Positions 12,720 to 26,354 are shown, counted from the first letter of the stretch. The stretch is 64,000 bases of DNA from Sisyra terminalis (GCA_958496175.1 OY292277.1:6510001-6574000), one strand, 5' to 3'. Numbers and translations are program-made. The notes: generated by a model from the letters alone, not told the origin.

Positions 12720-15107
12720 TTGTGACAATTTTGAAATCCTTACCAAAGAGGCTTGAAATATCTGAAAGGGGAAAATCGAAAAAGATATTTTTGGCTATAA
12801 TTAGGTGTTAATTTTTTAAATGTAATTGATGGGCGACTTAAGGAATTTAATCAATCAGCCAACTAGATCATAAGTTTTTCCCGTACACTGGGAAATATTA
12901 AAAATATTTGTCCATGGCCACCTTGACCTTTCGTACACCAGTAGGCTAGATCTTATTCAATTATTCATTGTTTTCCCTTCAGATAACATCCATATATTCC
13001 CTCTTCCCCGCCATACCCACATACCAATCATCAAATAAAATACAAGCAAGTTAAAATTGTGGAAATGTTTTTCTTGAAAATTTGAAACTTTCATTTTGAC
13101 TATAACCTACCTATGTAAATAAGTTATCGTTTCTTTTTTTGAAAATCCTCCCCCACCCCCCGCCCCAAAAAAGAAAAAGAAGAAAAAAATTTGGCCAAAT
13201 CTTAAAAATTATTTATATATATTTAACACAAATCGTCCGTAGTTTAAGTTGAAAATATCAAAGAAGACTAGTGTTGAAACTTAAAACAAAACAATGAGAA
13301 AAAAAAATGAAAAAAAAAATAAAACTAATAAATGAAATGCAATAGTTGTACTGTTTAAATAAGAAAAATAATAATGAGAGAAAAAAAAAGCTTTTCGATA
13401 TTTGTGTTTTACAATCTCGAAAAAAAAATTAGAGCAATATTTAAAAAAAAAAAAGTACTTGTTAATTGATTAAAATGGCAACAATTAAAACATAGCACTT
13501 GTACACATTTTAAAAAAAAATCGACGAATTCACTTGTTTATGAAGAAAAAAACGCGCGTCTTTTGTTTTTTGTGCACTTGTTATTAATGATTCTCTTCTT
13601 TTTTTTTTTTTGAAATTAAAAAGTACAATTCAATTGTTTCATCAAAAGTTTAGGTGTATTTTTTTTAGACTAATTATTATCATATTTTTTTTGTGTAATT
13701 TTTTTTCAATTGCAAGTCTTTTTCGTGTTCGTTACCTATAAGAGGAAAACATATATTAAAAAAAAAAAAATGTTTATCGGTAACATTTTTTTCGATTCAC
13801 TGCCACTGATACACCGACGCTGAAAAAAAAATTATAATAAAAACCAACTGAGAAGTGTATAGAGTTAACAAAGAATGTAACAATTAATAAAACAAAAAAA
13901 AATAATGTATATAGGATGAAAGGAAAAGTTTAAACAAAAAAAAAAAATCAAACATATATGTAACATTAATTAGCAATTAATAAAACAAAAAAACAAGAAA
14001 TATTTACGAAAGAAGTTTGTTTAATCGAATTCTCGCTTTTTTAGTTTTATAAAAATTAAAAGAAAGAACAAAAACAAATGAATATAAAGTATATAAATTG
14101 TGCGCTTATCATTCTATGAAAACAAATGAAAATAAATCACAAAAAAAAAAAAAAAATACTATCGTCCAACGATATTGTTATATTCCTAAATCCCTCGCAT
14201 TCCATATACCATTCCCTTGAACAATCTTTGTTTTCGAAAAAAAAATAAAAGAAAAACGTGACTCTAAATCAACTCCAATATTTCGCCCTTATGATACCAC
14301 CTACCCTTGAGTGAAACCAAAAGGAAAAAAAAACCAATGGGGTTGAAACCCTCTAGAACAAAAATCAAAGATCGATTTTTTTTATCATACTTGTGTTTAT
14401 ATTTTTCTTCTGTGGCAACAAATCTATCTTATGGGTGGCGAAAAAAATCGATCATTGATAGACACATTAATGATTATTATTATTATTAATGATAAATTAT
14501 TATTATATGACTATTATAAAAAGGAAAAAAAACTAACATTAGAAGTTTTACGATTATTTGCGAGAAAAAAAAAATAATAAATCATAATTATTTAATTAAT
14601 TGTCTTCTTTATTCAAGTTTGTCGCAATATGCACGTACGGAAGTGATAGTCAAAGTAGGCTTTGAATTGGTGTGGCTGTGGAATAATAGAACCAATCAAT
14701 GATCGATTTGTGAAATGATAGCCAATCAATTTTATCAGTTAAATGGCCTACTTTAGGCCCAAGGTTTGTAAATTACACAGGTTGCTCCATTAGAAAAAAA
14801 AAAATGACGTCATACGAAGAATTTTGAAATTGATCAGTCTGAAGATATGTACGAATTTCTTCTGGATACGTCACGTAGCCACCATGAGGCCACTTGTGTA
14901 TTTTATAATCCTTGCTTTAGGCCTACTTAGAAACTAGGGAATGTTAGATTAGTGATTTTTTTTTTTGAATAACCCAGAAAATTTGACTTAAATATCAAGA
15001 AAATATTAAATAGGGGAATTTTGGCGTTAGTTGTTAATGATTTATCTGATTTATAAATTTAAAATTTGACTTAAAAATATTTAATTTAATTTGGTTGATA
15101 ATTAGTG
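12720..15107. other. AT-rich sequence with many poly-A tracts
   Basis: More than twenty runs of eight or more A or T occur. The open frames are short and low-complexity. No gene, RNA or repeat could be supported. Confidence 0.45.
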
Positions 15108-15109
15108 TC

Positions 15110-15157
15110 GTATAGGCAATCAGCATATCACATATGTAACAGTGGTTGCCTACACAC
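15110..15157. repeat. Dispersed ~45-bp hairpin motif
   Basis: GTATAGGCAATC and GTGGTTGCCTAC are inverted around a core containing ATGTAACA. This is the copy with the most complete right half. Confidence 0.6.
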
Positions 15158-15307
15158 CAAAATGTTGACGATTTCAATACTTGTTGAATTAATTAAGTTT
15201 AATTTAAAATTTTTGAAAGTATCCGACAAAGACAAAAAATAAGATTAACGATTTTAATACTAAGATCGTTAAAACAGTTTTGATTTCGAGATTTAAGTTT
15301 TATTAAC

Positions 15308-16699
15308 ATTAGACTGATTCAAAAAAAATGATGATTTTTTTTCTAAATTATATCGAAAATTTTGTTGGGAATGACGAAAAAAAAATCCTGTGAAAGTTTA
15401 AGCTCTTAATATTAAATATTAGGAGGTGCCGCATCGCAAATTTCAATTTTCCATTTAAATAACATGGGAACAATATTCTCTTGCACTTTGGAATTTTATA
15501 GCTCACGTTGGTGACAATATTTCGGAATGACCAAGATATGTTCTTGTAGAAAATTAAACGATCTCTAAAAAAGTCTTGTACAAGTTTTTGATATATTTTT
15601 TCCCTTAAAAGTTATTCGAGGTCAAAGTTGAACTAAAGAGAAATTTTAATATTTTTTCAATTTTTTGGCGCAACCATCAATTTTATGAGAAAATTTTTGA
15701 GGACATTTTTTGTAGAGCACTTTTTTTTCTATAACTTATCTCTATAAAAGTTTTTGATAATTTTCACAGGCCCTAAGTTATTTAATAAAAATAAAAAAAA
15801 TAATTTTCATGTTAAAAATATAACAATTCAGGGAATTTTCAGTTTAATGCAAATAACTTAGGACCTGTGAAAAATATGAAAAACTTTTATAGAGATAAGT
15901 TATAGAAAAAAAAGTGCTCTACAAAAAATCTTCTATAAAATTTTCTCATAAAATTGATTATTGCGTCAAAAAATTGAAAAAAAAAAATCACTTTAGTTCA
16001 ACTTTGACCAAAATTGAAAAATTAGCCCAATTGCAATGGGGCCAATTTAGACCATCTTATCTGGCGAGGGCCTTTGTAATTGAAATTTTATAATTTATTG
16101 TAGAGCACTTTTTTTTCTATAACTTATCTCTATAAAAGTTTTTCATATTTTTCACAGGTCTTAAGTTATTTGCATTTAACTGAAAATTCCCTGAATGATT
16201 ATATTTTTACCATAAAAAGTATTTTTTTTATTTTAATTAAATAACTTAGGACCTGTGAAAAATATCAAAAACTTTTAAAAAGATAAGTTACAGGAAAAAA
16301 AATGCTCTTCAAAAAATGTCTTATAAATTTTTTTCTTAAAATTGATGGTTGCGTCAAAATATTGAAAAAATATTTAAATTTCTCTTTAGTTCAAATTTGA
16401 CCTCGAAGAACTTTTGAAGGAATAAATATATCAAAAACTTGTGTAAGAGACCTTTTTTGTAGATCGTTCAATTTTCTACAAGAATATATCTTGGTCATTC
16501 CGAAATATTGTCACCAACGTGAGCTATAAAATTCCAAAGTGCAAGAGAATATTGTTCCCATGTTATTTAAATGGAAAATCGAAATTTGCGATACGGCACC
16601 CCTTAATATTAATATTAAGAGCTTAAACTTTCACAGGATTTTTTTTTGTCATTCCCAACAATATTTTCGATATAATTAAAAAAAAATTATCAGTCTAAT
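15308..16699. mobile_element. Foldback element, family A (both ends present)
   Basis: The left end ATTAGACTGATTC and right end TCAGTCTAAT face each other. The arms are inverted copies that include GAGCTTAAACTTTCACAGGA, GCACCTCTTAATATTAA-type sequence and CCATTTAAATAACATGGGA. Flanks TAAC and AAAC suggest a short, mutated target duplication. Every frame is closed. Internal blocks alternate in orientation, so the element could fold into several nested hairpins. Confidence 0.9.
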
Positions 16700-17864
16700 A
16701 AACATCATCATTAACTTATAATTTTCTAATGTATCCAATCTTAATAATCTATGAAATTTTTTTATAGCATTTTTCTGAGTTTTAGGTGAAATTATTGCCG
16801 AAAAAATCAGTCAGAACTCAAAATATTAATGTAGAAGATTTATATCAGATGTACTATAAAATTCCCTACTAAATTTGCATCATTGTTTGGGGGTACCCAT
16901 TTTATTATATCAATTTTCTTATGGATTCAATTAAGAACAATATTCAAGCTTGAACCTTTCTTTCATTAGTAACGAAAAAAATTTACTTGGAAAATATTTT
17001 TTTCTGTCTTTAAAATTTAACGAAGTAAACCCAGGAAGCATGAGGCCTACGCCGAGTGGTATACGAAACTTTTCGTATTAATAATCTTAGTAAATATGGC
17101 TTAAGGGTATAAAAATACTTAAGGTTAATTTTGCAATTTCAACACCTCCGTCACCGCTTAAGTATACAAAAATAATTTTTATAAATAAAAGGTACGTAAT
17201 TTTTGAATAACTCTTTGAAATAAAAAAATCTTTTATCTAATTTCTCTTATATTTTTAGATTATATCGTCGAGATGACAAAAAAAGAGATTCAGCAAATTT
17301 TGAAAGAAAATCAATTGCTCACGGAACCAAAGAAGAAAAATTGAAATCCGTTTTGAATTAATCAAGATAATTAGGACTACCTTTTTCACTTTACAAATAC
17401 CGACAATATGAATTAATTTTATAAGTCGATTAATTAAGGTGTTAATTAAGTACATATATGGCAATTTTCGCCTATGAAATAATCACCACTCTGTGAAAAA
17501 AGGCATTTTTAAATCATTACATTTATATTGGGTTCGATTCTTGAATCGAGCAAATTTTCAATATTTCTCGATCATGGATTTTTATTAACCCTAGAGCCGC
17601 TAAAGACTTAGTAGTTATAAAATAATATATTTTGAACATTTAAAATGCCTTTTTCAACTACACAATCTTGTTTAAAGTTAATTGGGAACATTAAGGGACA
17701 ATTTTATATGAGGGACATAATAAAGCTATTTTAAACAGGGGGTATATTAAACTTGAAAAGTTTAGAGGGGATGATTGATTACTATGAGACTTATTTTTTT
17801 GTTGCATTTTAGCAATTAGTACAATAATACTATAAGCTAATAGGATGATGGTGAGTTTTTGACA
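16700..17864. other. Non-coding sequence, no feature seen
   Basis: AT-rich with no repeat recognised. The open frame at 17255-17464 (-) has no domain or splice context. Confidence 0.4.
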
Positions 17865-18372
17865 TGTGAAGGTATTCCCATTGATGCACTTTCCTAGTTT
17901 GCTTCTGGATCTCTTTCTGCCATTTCTGGTGGTAGCTTTTTTTTCAATCGTTTGCTATATTGGTGGAACTTCACAATTTTTCATAGTATTTCTAACTTCT
18001 CACCCTCAAGATGTCTTTTATGTCGGCCACTTTTAGGTCGTAGTGTACAGTGTCATTTGTTATATACCATAGTGCATCAGCGATGGTTCGGATTATTTTC
18101 CACTGGAATTGGTTTCACAGGTTCATAGTTCAATTTCATATGCAATTACTGCTTTATAGAGCATTAGCTTATTTTTTAATGATAATTTTGACTTTCGTCT
18201 CATCTAGCAATACAATTGTTTAAATCGATGCTAAACTTAAATGCATTTTCTTGTTCTATGCAGCTCCAGTTGAGCTTTTTGTCGAGGTGAAGTCTAAATT
18301 ATTTAACCGTTTTATACTCATTAATTTCCACGTCTTTCAATGTTACTGCTAGGCAATTTTCTTTGGTTGGAA
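17865..18372 (-). pseudogene. Jockey-like LINE fragment (end of reverse-transcriptase ORF)
   Basis: Read on the minus strand, one frame gives NCLAVTLKDVEINEYKTVK, then RLHLDKKLNWSCI, and further on KKLPPEMAERDPEAN. This resembles the C-terminal part of the reverse-transcriptase ORF of Jockey-type non-LTR elements (the hydrophobic strand followed by YLG-LD-KLTW, and the region after it). At least four stops and several frame changes break it. The fragment lies immediately outside the left end of the large palindrome; a homologous fragment lies inside that palindrome's right arm, in opposite orientation. It cannot encode a working enzyme. Confidence 0.75.
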
Positions 18373-18377
18373 AAAAT

Positions 18378-21300
18378 ATGCTGGATGAGTTAAATTGATT
18401 ATAACTATTGCAAATGCAATGAGCATTGCATTGTGTAATGTTTAATCAAAATAAAATGTTTAAAACTTATTTTAATTCAGGACAATTTTCTTTGACGCAG
18501 ATAGGCTGCCATCTACAATAAATGGCTGAACTATTTTACATAAGTCGATAAAGTAGATACACTATTGGAGAAAATATTTTATCAATGATATGAATTTCAT
18601 AAAAATGTTATACCCCCCCTATTTTATTGAATTTGGTTATGACTGGCAAATCAATTGAAAGGTAATGAATTATTCTATCGATTGATATCATAAAATTAAC
18701 AATATCTCCAAGCAGTTTCTTTGAAAATCGATATTCCCATATCGACTCTTACCTTAATAAAATGCTACTTAAATCATGTGGTTTCGTATAAAAAGTAATT
18801 AGAAACGTTAATCTTATATAAAATAGATGATTTACAGCTAAATTTGTCACTTCTATGCTAATTAAAGGTCTAATTTTCGAGAAATTAGCGTCTAAAGGGG
18901 TCTGTCATTTTCTTCATTTAGGGCCAAAAATATCTTTATTTCTTCACTCCTGTCGCTTCGATCAATTATTAGTTAAAAATTCAAAATATAACATTTTTTT
19001 AACTCGAACATCATTTAAAATTGTATTTTTAACCAATTTAATTTGCATGTTTAGCTTATGTCAAAGTTGTTTATGTTGTGCTTTATATGCAACCCGTTGA
19101 ACATCAATAAAACAAAATTCGACGATTTGCCCATTTTGAACATGTCAATATTCAGTACTCTAACTCAAATTTCAGATATTTAAGGGCGATTTTCTTTATG
19201 TCAAACAATGATTGGGATATCATTTGAAAGCTAATGAATTACTCTATTGATTTATATGAAAAAAACAACCAATATATCCAAGCAATTACTTTAAAATTTG
19301 ATTTTCCCTACCCGCCTACTTCCCTTTCAGACATTAAAAGGTGCTTTGCCCCCTTATTTTACTGAATTTGACAATAACTGGCATATCAATCGAAAGGTAT
19401 TGAAATATTCTATCGATTGATATTAAAAAAATACCAATATCTTTAAGCAATTACTTTGAAAATTGATTTTCCCATATCGACTCCAAGCCTTCATAAAATG
19501 TTACTTAAATCATGATATTTCACTTTAAAGTAATTAAAAACCTTAATCTTATATAAAATTGATGGGTTACAGCTAAAATTGATACTTAAATGCTGAATAA
19601 AGGTCTAATTTTTGAGAAATTTGCGTTTAAAGTGGGTCTGTCATTATCTTCATTTAGGGCCAAAAATATCTTTATTTCTTCACTCCTATCGATATAAATC
19701 GATCAATTATTAGTAAACAATTCAAAATATAACATTTTTTCCACTCGAACATCATTTAAAACTGTATTTTAAACCAATTTAATTTGCATGTTTAGCTTAT
19801 GTCAAAGTTGTTTATGTTGTGCTTTATATGCAACCCGGTGAGCATCAAAAAAACAAAATTCGACGATTTGCCCATTTTGAACATGTCAATATTCAGTACT
19901 CTATCTCAAATTTTAGATATTTAAGGGTGATTTTCTATATGTCAACCAATGATTGAGATACCAATTGAAAGCTAATGAATTACTCTATTGATTTATATAA
20001 AAAAAACAACCAATATGTCCACGCAATTACTTTAAAATTTGAAATTCCCTAGGCGACTACTACGCTTTCAGACTTTCAAAGGTGCTTTGCCCCCCTTATT
20101 TTATTGAATTCGATTATGATTTTGGTATCAATTGAAAGGTAATGAATTATTCTATAGCTTGATATCAAAAAATTGTCAATATCATTAAGCAGTTACTTGA
20201 AATATTGATTTTCCCATATCGACTCTTAGCCTTCATAAGATGTGACTTAAATCATGAGATTTCACTTTAAAGTAATTAAAAACATTAATCTTATATAAAA
20301 TTGATGGTGTACAGCTAAATTTGAAACCTAAATGCTGATTAAAGGTCTATTTTTTGCAAAATTAGCGTTTAAAGAGGGTCTGTCATTATCTTCATTTAGG
20401 GCCAAAAATATCTTTATTTCTTCAATACTATCGCTATAAATCGATCAATTATTAGTAAACAATTCAAAATATAACATTTTTTCCACTCGAACATCATTTA
20501 AAATTGTATTTTTAACCAATTTAATATGCATGTTTAGCTTATGTCAAAGTTGTTTATATTTGGCTTTGTAGGCAACCCGGTGAGCACCAATAAAACAAAA
20601 TTCGACGATTTGCCCATTTTGAACATGTCAATATTCAGTACTCTAACTCAAATTTCAGATATTTAAGGATGATTTTCTTTATGTCAAACAATGAATGAGA
20701 TATCAATGGAAAGCTAATGAATTACTCTATTGATTTATGTAAAGAAAACAACCAATATGTCCACGCAATTACTTTAAAATTTGAAATTCCCTAGGCGACT
20801 ACTACGCTTTCAGACTTTCAAAGGTGCTTTGCCCCCCTTATTTTATTGAATTCGATTATGATTTTGGTATCAATTGAAAGGTAATGAATTATTCTATCGA
20901 TTGATATCAAAAAATTGCCAATATCTTTAAGCAGTTACTTGAAAATTAGATTTTCCCTAGATAACTCTTGACGTTAATAAAATGTTACTGAAATCATGTA
21001 ATTTCGCGTAAAAAGTAATTAAAAACATTAATCTTATATAAAATTGATGGGTTACAGCTAAATTTGACACTTAAATGCTGAATAAAGGTCTACTTTTCGC
21101 GAAATAAGCGTCTAAAGAGAGTCTGTCATTATCTTCATTTAGGGCCAAAAATATCTTTATTTCTTCACTCCTATGGCTATAAATCGATCAATTATTAGTT
21201 ACGAATTCCAAATATAACATTTTTTCCACTCGAACATCATTTAAAACTGTATTTTTAACCAATTTTATTTGCATGTTTAGCTTATGTCAAAGTTGTTTAT

Positions 21301-24300
21301 GTTTGGCTTTGTAGGCAACCCGTTGAACACCAAAAAACAAAATTCGACGATTTGCCCATTTTGAACATGTCAATATTCAGTACTCGAACTCAAATTTCAG
21401 ATATTTAAGGGTGATTTTCTTTATGTCAAGCAATGATTGGGGTATCAATTGAAAGCTAATGAATTACTCTATTGATTTATAGAAAAAAAACAACCAATAT
21501 GTCCACGCAATTACTTTAAAATTTGAAATTCCCTAGGCGACTACTACGCTTTCAGACTTTCAAAGGTGCTTTGCCCCCCTTATTTTATTGAATTCGATTA
21601 TGATTTTGGTATCAATTGAAAGGTAATGAATTATTCTATCGATTGATATCAAAAAATTGTCAATATCTTTCAGCAGATACTTGAAATTTGATTTTCCCTA
21701 GGCGACTCTTTACGTCACTTTAGACGCTAATTTCTCAACAAATAGACCTTTAATCACAATTTGAGTGGCAAATTTAGCTGTAAACTATCAATTTTATATA
21801 AGAGTAGTGTTTTTAATTACTTTTAACGTAAAATCACATGATTTCAGTACAATTTAATAAAGGTCTAGAGTTACCTAGGGATAATCTGATTTGCCAGTAA
21901 CTGCTTAAAGATATTGAAAATTTTTTGATATCAATCGATAGAATAATTCATTACCTTTCAATTGATATGCCTGTCATAATCAAACTCAATAAAATAAGGG
22001 GGGTAAAGCACCTTTTAATGCCTGAATGGGTAGTAGTCGCCTAGGAAAAATCAAATTTTAAAGTAATTGCTTAGACATATTGGTTATTTTTTTTATATAA
22101 ATCAATAGAGAAATTCATTAGCTTTCAATTAATACCCCAATCATTGCTTGACATAAAGAAAATCACCCTTAAATGTCTGAAATTTTAGTTAGAGTACTGA
22201 ATATTGACATGTTCAAAATAGGCAAATCGTCGAATTTTGTTTTATTGATGCTCACCAGGTTGCCTACAAAGCCAAACATAAACAACTTTGACATAAGCTA
22301 AACATGCATATTAAATTGGTTAAAAATACAATTTTAAATGATGTTCGATTGGAAAAAATGTTTTATTTTGAATTGTTTACTAATAATTGATCGATTTATA
22401 GCGATAGGAGTGAAGAAATAAAGATATTTTTGGCCCTAAATGAAGATAATGACAGACCCTCTTTAGACGCTAATTTTGCAAAAAATAGACCTTTAATCAG
22501 CATTTAGGTTTCAAATTTAGCTGTACACCATCAATTTTATATAAGATTAATGTTTTTAATTAATTTTAACGTGAAATCTCATGATTTAAGTAACATCTTA
22601 TGAAGGCTAAGAATCGATATGGGAAAATCAATTTTCAAAGTAACTATTTAGAGATATTGGTAATTTTATGATATCAATCGATAGAATAATTCATTACCTT
22701 TGAATTGATACCCCAATCATAATCATATTCAATAAAATAAGGGGGGCAAAGCACCTTTTAATGTCTGAAGGGGTAGTAGTCACCTAGGGAAAATTATATT
22801 TTAAAGTAATTGCGTGGACATATTGGTTGTTTTTTTATATAAATCAATAGAGTAATTCATTAGCTTTCAATTGGTATCTCAATCATTGGTTGACATATAG
22901 AAAATCACCCTTAAATATCTAAAATTTGAGATAAGAGTACTGAATATTGACATGTTCAAAATGGGCAAATCGTCGAATTTTGTTTTTTGGTGTTCAACGG
23001 GTTGCATATAAAGCACAACATAAACAACTTTGACATAAGCTAAACATGCAAATAAAATTGGTTAAAAATACAGTTTTAAATGATGTTCGAGTGGAAAAAA
23101 TGTTATATTTGGAATTCGTAACTAATAATTGATCGATTTATAGCCATAGGAGTGAAGAAATAAAGATATTTTTGGCCCTAAATGAAGATAATGACAGACC
23201 CTGTTTAGACGCTTATTTCGCGAAAAGTAGACCTTTATTCAGCTTTAAAGTGTCAAATTTAGCTGTAAACCATCAATTTTAAATAAGAATAATGTTTTTA
23301 ATCATTTTTTAGGCGAAATCACATGATTTTAGTAATATTTTATTAAGGCCAAGAGTCGATATGGGAAAATCAATTTTCAAAGTAAATGCTTGGAGATATT
23401 GTTAATTTTATGATATTAATCGATAGAATAATTCATTACCTTTCAATTGATATGCCAGTCATAACCAAATTCAATAAAATAAAGGGGGCAAAGGACCTTT
23501 TAATGTCTGAAAGGTTAAGTCACCTAGGGAAAATCAGATTCACCCAATTAAATCAGATGGTACCCAGAGTAGTATTCTGGGTCATGTATTGTATCTAATA
23601 TTCACTGCTGATCTACCAACAACCAAAGATACTATTACTGACATATTTGCCGACGATACAGCGATTATGTCTACTTAAGAGGATCCAACAATTGCAGTAG
23701 TTCACCTGCAACATCACTTCAATCGAATCATGGACATAAAAGTGGAAGATTTATGAAGAATAATTGATATATAATTATTTTTTGTAAACTTGATCCTCAA
23801 AAAAGGAAAATGCATAGCAGTATCATTGAAAAACGTGGAAATTAATGAGTAAAAAACGGTTAAATATCTTAGACTCCACCTAGACAAAAAGCTCACCTGG
23901 AGCTGCATATAACAAGGAAATGCATTCAAATTTTGCATCGATTTAAACAATTGTATTGGCTGATGAGATGAAAGCCAAAACTATCGTTAAAAAAATAAGC
24001 TAATGCCTTACAAAGCAGTAATTGCATATGGAATTTTCATAAAACATTAATTATTTTTGATCCTTTTAATTTAAAACATTTAATTACATTACATAAGGGC
24101 AATCAAGTTAAAGAAATATTAGTTCTTTTGGGTCATTATTTTCATAAAATATTAAATATTTTTGATCCTTTTCATTTAAGTATAACATTTTTATAAAATT
24201 CAAATCATTGATAAAATATTTTCTCCAATTGTGTATCTACTTTATCGACTTTATGTAAAATAGTTCAGCCATTTATTGTAGATGGCAGTCTATTTGCGTC

Positions 24301-24424
24301 AAAGAAAATTCAAAAATTATCCTGAATATTAAACATTTTATTTTCATTTAACATTATACAAAAATGCTAATTGCATTTGCAAAAGTTACAATCAATTTAA
24401 ACTATCCAGCATATTTTTTAAATG
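18378..24424. mobile_element. Six-kilobase palindrome with tandem units in its arms
   Basis: The ends are inverted copies: AATATGCTGG near 18378 pairs with CCAGCATATT near 24410-24420, and GCTGCCATCTACAATAAATG near 18507 pairs with its reverse complement near 24270-24290. The left arm holds about four direct copies of a ~743-bp unit; the landmark ATTCAGTACTC recurs near 19150, 19894, 20634 and 21375. Orientation switches near 21713, and the right arm carries the same unit inverted (landmark near 22195 and 22935). Each unit includes CATTTAGGGCCAAAAATATC and a TGCAACCCG segment. No intact ORF is present. A LINE fragment occupies 23559-24020 in the right arm only. Confidence 0.85.
23559..24020 (+). 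pseudogene. Jockey-like LINE reverse-transcriptase fragment
   Basis: The plus strand reads GTQSSILGHVLYLIFTADLP, then IFADDTAIMST, then a stop, then HLQHHFNRIMDIK, and later CIAVSLKNVEINE and HLDKKLTWSCI. These correspond to reverse-transcriptase blocks: the GxPQGSxLGPxLY block, the catalytic (F)ADD motif, and the downstream YLGxxLDxKLxW block of Jockey-type elements. At least three in-frame stops and one frameshift inactivate it. It overlaps in content with the antisense fragment at 17865-18372. Confidence 0.85.
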
Positions 24425-24572
24425 CAATTTAAAAGGCTTAAATGGCTTAAATCGTATAAGGGGTTATGAGTCACGAAAATGTCACTTTGACAGTAGTACG
24501 TCGTAATTTATTGTTTTGAAACTGGATTTCAAATCATTTTGACAATAATAATTTGCTTCAAATTGTGCTACA

Positions 24573-25313
24573 ATGAATGCAGACCATGAGGAATTGCTGC
24601 CAATATCGACGAACCAATTTAGACCGTTGAAGACTATTGTGTTGATGACCGTGCATTTGGTCTATATTACAATATTGGAAATAATCTCAATTGTAATTCT
24701 AATCGATGAGCATAGATTTGGGGAGAAATGTCAACCGTACTTTATATTGATATACTTGCACGGAGTGCATTGGTTTATAAGTTTGGTGATCAATCACTTG
24801 TTGCAACGGGAACATCGAGTATTGCGTATGAATGGCTATTTGGAATTCCATCGTAATACCCACAACCACCTGCAACTACCGTTGTTGTTTATCAGCTTAT
24901 GGACAACCACCTTGTGTGTTATTCAAGCATTTATTCAGGAGTCGTACTTTGATAATATGGAGGATAAGTGTACAAGGAGTACATACTTAACTCCGTTTGT
25001 TTATATGTTGGCATTTACCACATTGGAATTGTTCGTACTTGGAGCCATTGGTCTTAGTTATATCTACAAAGTTTATACTTTCAACAAAATGCAATTGATG
25101 CCGGATGTGCAAAACACCGAATGGAGATTCACCTCATCTCAAGCTAGTTACGTCCAAGACGAAATCGGCCATGGAATTCAACAATGCCGCACTTCTGAAC
25201 TATTAGAAAGACAAGCCGACCTAATTGAGCACTTAAAGCAACGCAATGAAATGATGAACGAAAAAATTATGGTCTTACAATCACTGTTAAATCTCAAAAA
25301 CCAACAAACTTAA
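24573..25313 (+). CDS. TMEM192: Transmembrane protein 192 homologue (lysosomal membrane)
   Basis: A single-exon ORF of 246 residues. Four hydrophobic segments are visible at about 22-44, 56-77, 101-121 and 139-166. They are followed by TFNKMQLMPDV, resembling the RFNKAKPEPD segment after the last membrane helix of human TMEM192. A C-terminal amphipathic helix (about 205-243, with LLERQADLIEHLKQRN) matches the family's EKQ-D-IEYLK-hN stretch, proposed to mediate homodimerisation. Mammalian TMEM192 is a late-endosome/lysosome membrane protein of about 270 residues with both termini cytosolic; this one is slightly shorter at the N-terminus. The ATG has a good context (CTACAATGA) and no in-frame ATG lies just upstream. 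The gene begins 150 bp after the end of the large palindrome. AATAAA signals follow the stop. The assignment rests on topology and these two motifs. Confidence 0.85.
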   Translation: MNADHEELLPISTNQFRPLKTIVLMTVHLVYITILEIISIVILIDEHRFGEKCQPYFILIYLHGVHWFISLVINHLLQREHRVLRMNGYLEFHRNTHNHLQLPLLFISLWTTTLCVIQAFIQESYFDNMEDKCTRSTYLTPFVYMLAFTTLELFVLGAIGLSYIYKVYTFNKMQLMPDVQNTEWRFTSSQASYVQDEIGHGIQQCRTSELLERQADLIEHLKQRNEMMNEKIMVLQSLLNLKNQQT

Positions 25314-25463
25314 TTTAACAATTTTGACTGAATTTACTTATTAATTTGGAATTAAAACCCTACACCCATAAAAATAAAAAAAAACCATGGTTGATTCCTG
25401 TTAATTTTTGTAAATAACAACTAAGTCATAAACTCCATGGCTCATTATATTATAACATTTTAA

Positions 25464-25469
25464 AATAAA
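25464..25469 (+). terminator. Candidate poly(A) signal of TMEM192
   Basis: AATAAA lies 151 bases after the stop and is followed by a T-rich stretch; another AATAAA lies closer, at 25373-25378. Either or both could be used. Confidence 0.45.
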
Positions 25470-25499
25470 ATTAGACTGATAAATATTTGTCTTATTTAT

Positions 25500-26354
25500 T
25501 TATTTAGATAACTGAAGTTTTCCAATATTACATACATATATTGTCAAAACAAAGTAAAACACAACGTTTCAACTTATAAATAAATTTGCTCGCACACCCG
25601 GTGAAGAAAGAAAATTCCATTTCCTATTCTCCAACACGTTTTACAGATATTTAGAGTTATTTTTTAGTTTACAACACACAAACTTAAAAGACTAAATAGC
25701 TCGTGAAATTATTGTTCCTAGTACCCGAAAATAATGCCACAACTTTAAAAGTTTAGTTTTTAACGAATAAAATTCTAACACATGGTTCTAACATTTATGT
25801 GGTCCATCGTTTTGGAAGTACGGAAAAAATAAATCATTTTTTTCCTGCAGAAAATTTATTAAGCAGCATTCGTTCAATTTTGATCTCAGATCTTTGATTT
25901 TTGCATTTAAAAACCTATCGGCAGGTATCTTAAGTATTAGCCCCTTGAGGTATATATGATCCGCGTTACACATTTGTCAAGCGGGTTGCATACACACCAC
26001 AACTCATATCTACCAATATAATTTATCACTAGACCTTTTCAATTATAAATCGTTATAATCGTTCATTTTTATAGAACCCAAATCAAAGTATAATTTTTTT
26101 CTCTTTTTTAAGTAAGTTTTATATGAATTTCAATCAGGTGCCCACAAATATTTACCGTGACAATTCCCAAAAATCTGAACCACAAATAATCGTAAAAATT
26201 TCTTTCGATTTCCAATCTTATACAATGTAACCCTTATAAATTTATAGAGTAACTGGTTTTTTAAACTGTCATCACGTTATTGACAATGTACACGTCAAAT
26301 CAAACCGTAAAATTGTATAAATTTTTTTTAAGTCAAAGATTTGGCTGCGGAATT
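25500..26354. other. Intergenic sequence with one dispersed hairpin motif
   Basis: Apart from a minus-strand copy of the ~45-bp hairpin motif at 25949-25995 (GTATGCAACCCGC with ATGTGTAAC), nothing is recognisable. Confidence 0.5.

Noticed and set aside
18855..19100. 81-codon open frame
   Set aside because: It lies within the 743-bp repeat; other units have stops in the same frame.
18378..24424. CRISPR-like or bacterial repeat array
   Set aside because: Units are ~743 bp, diverged and palindromic overall, in a eukaryotic context with introns and LINE remnants.
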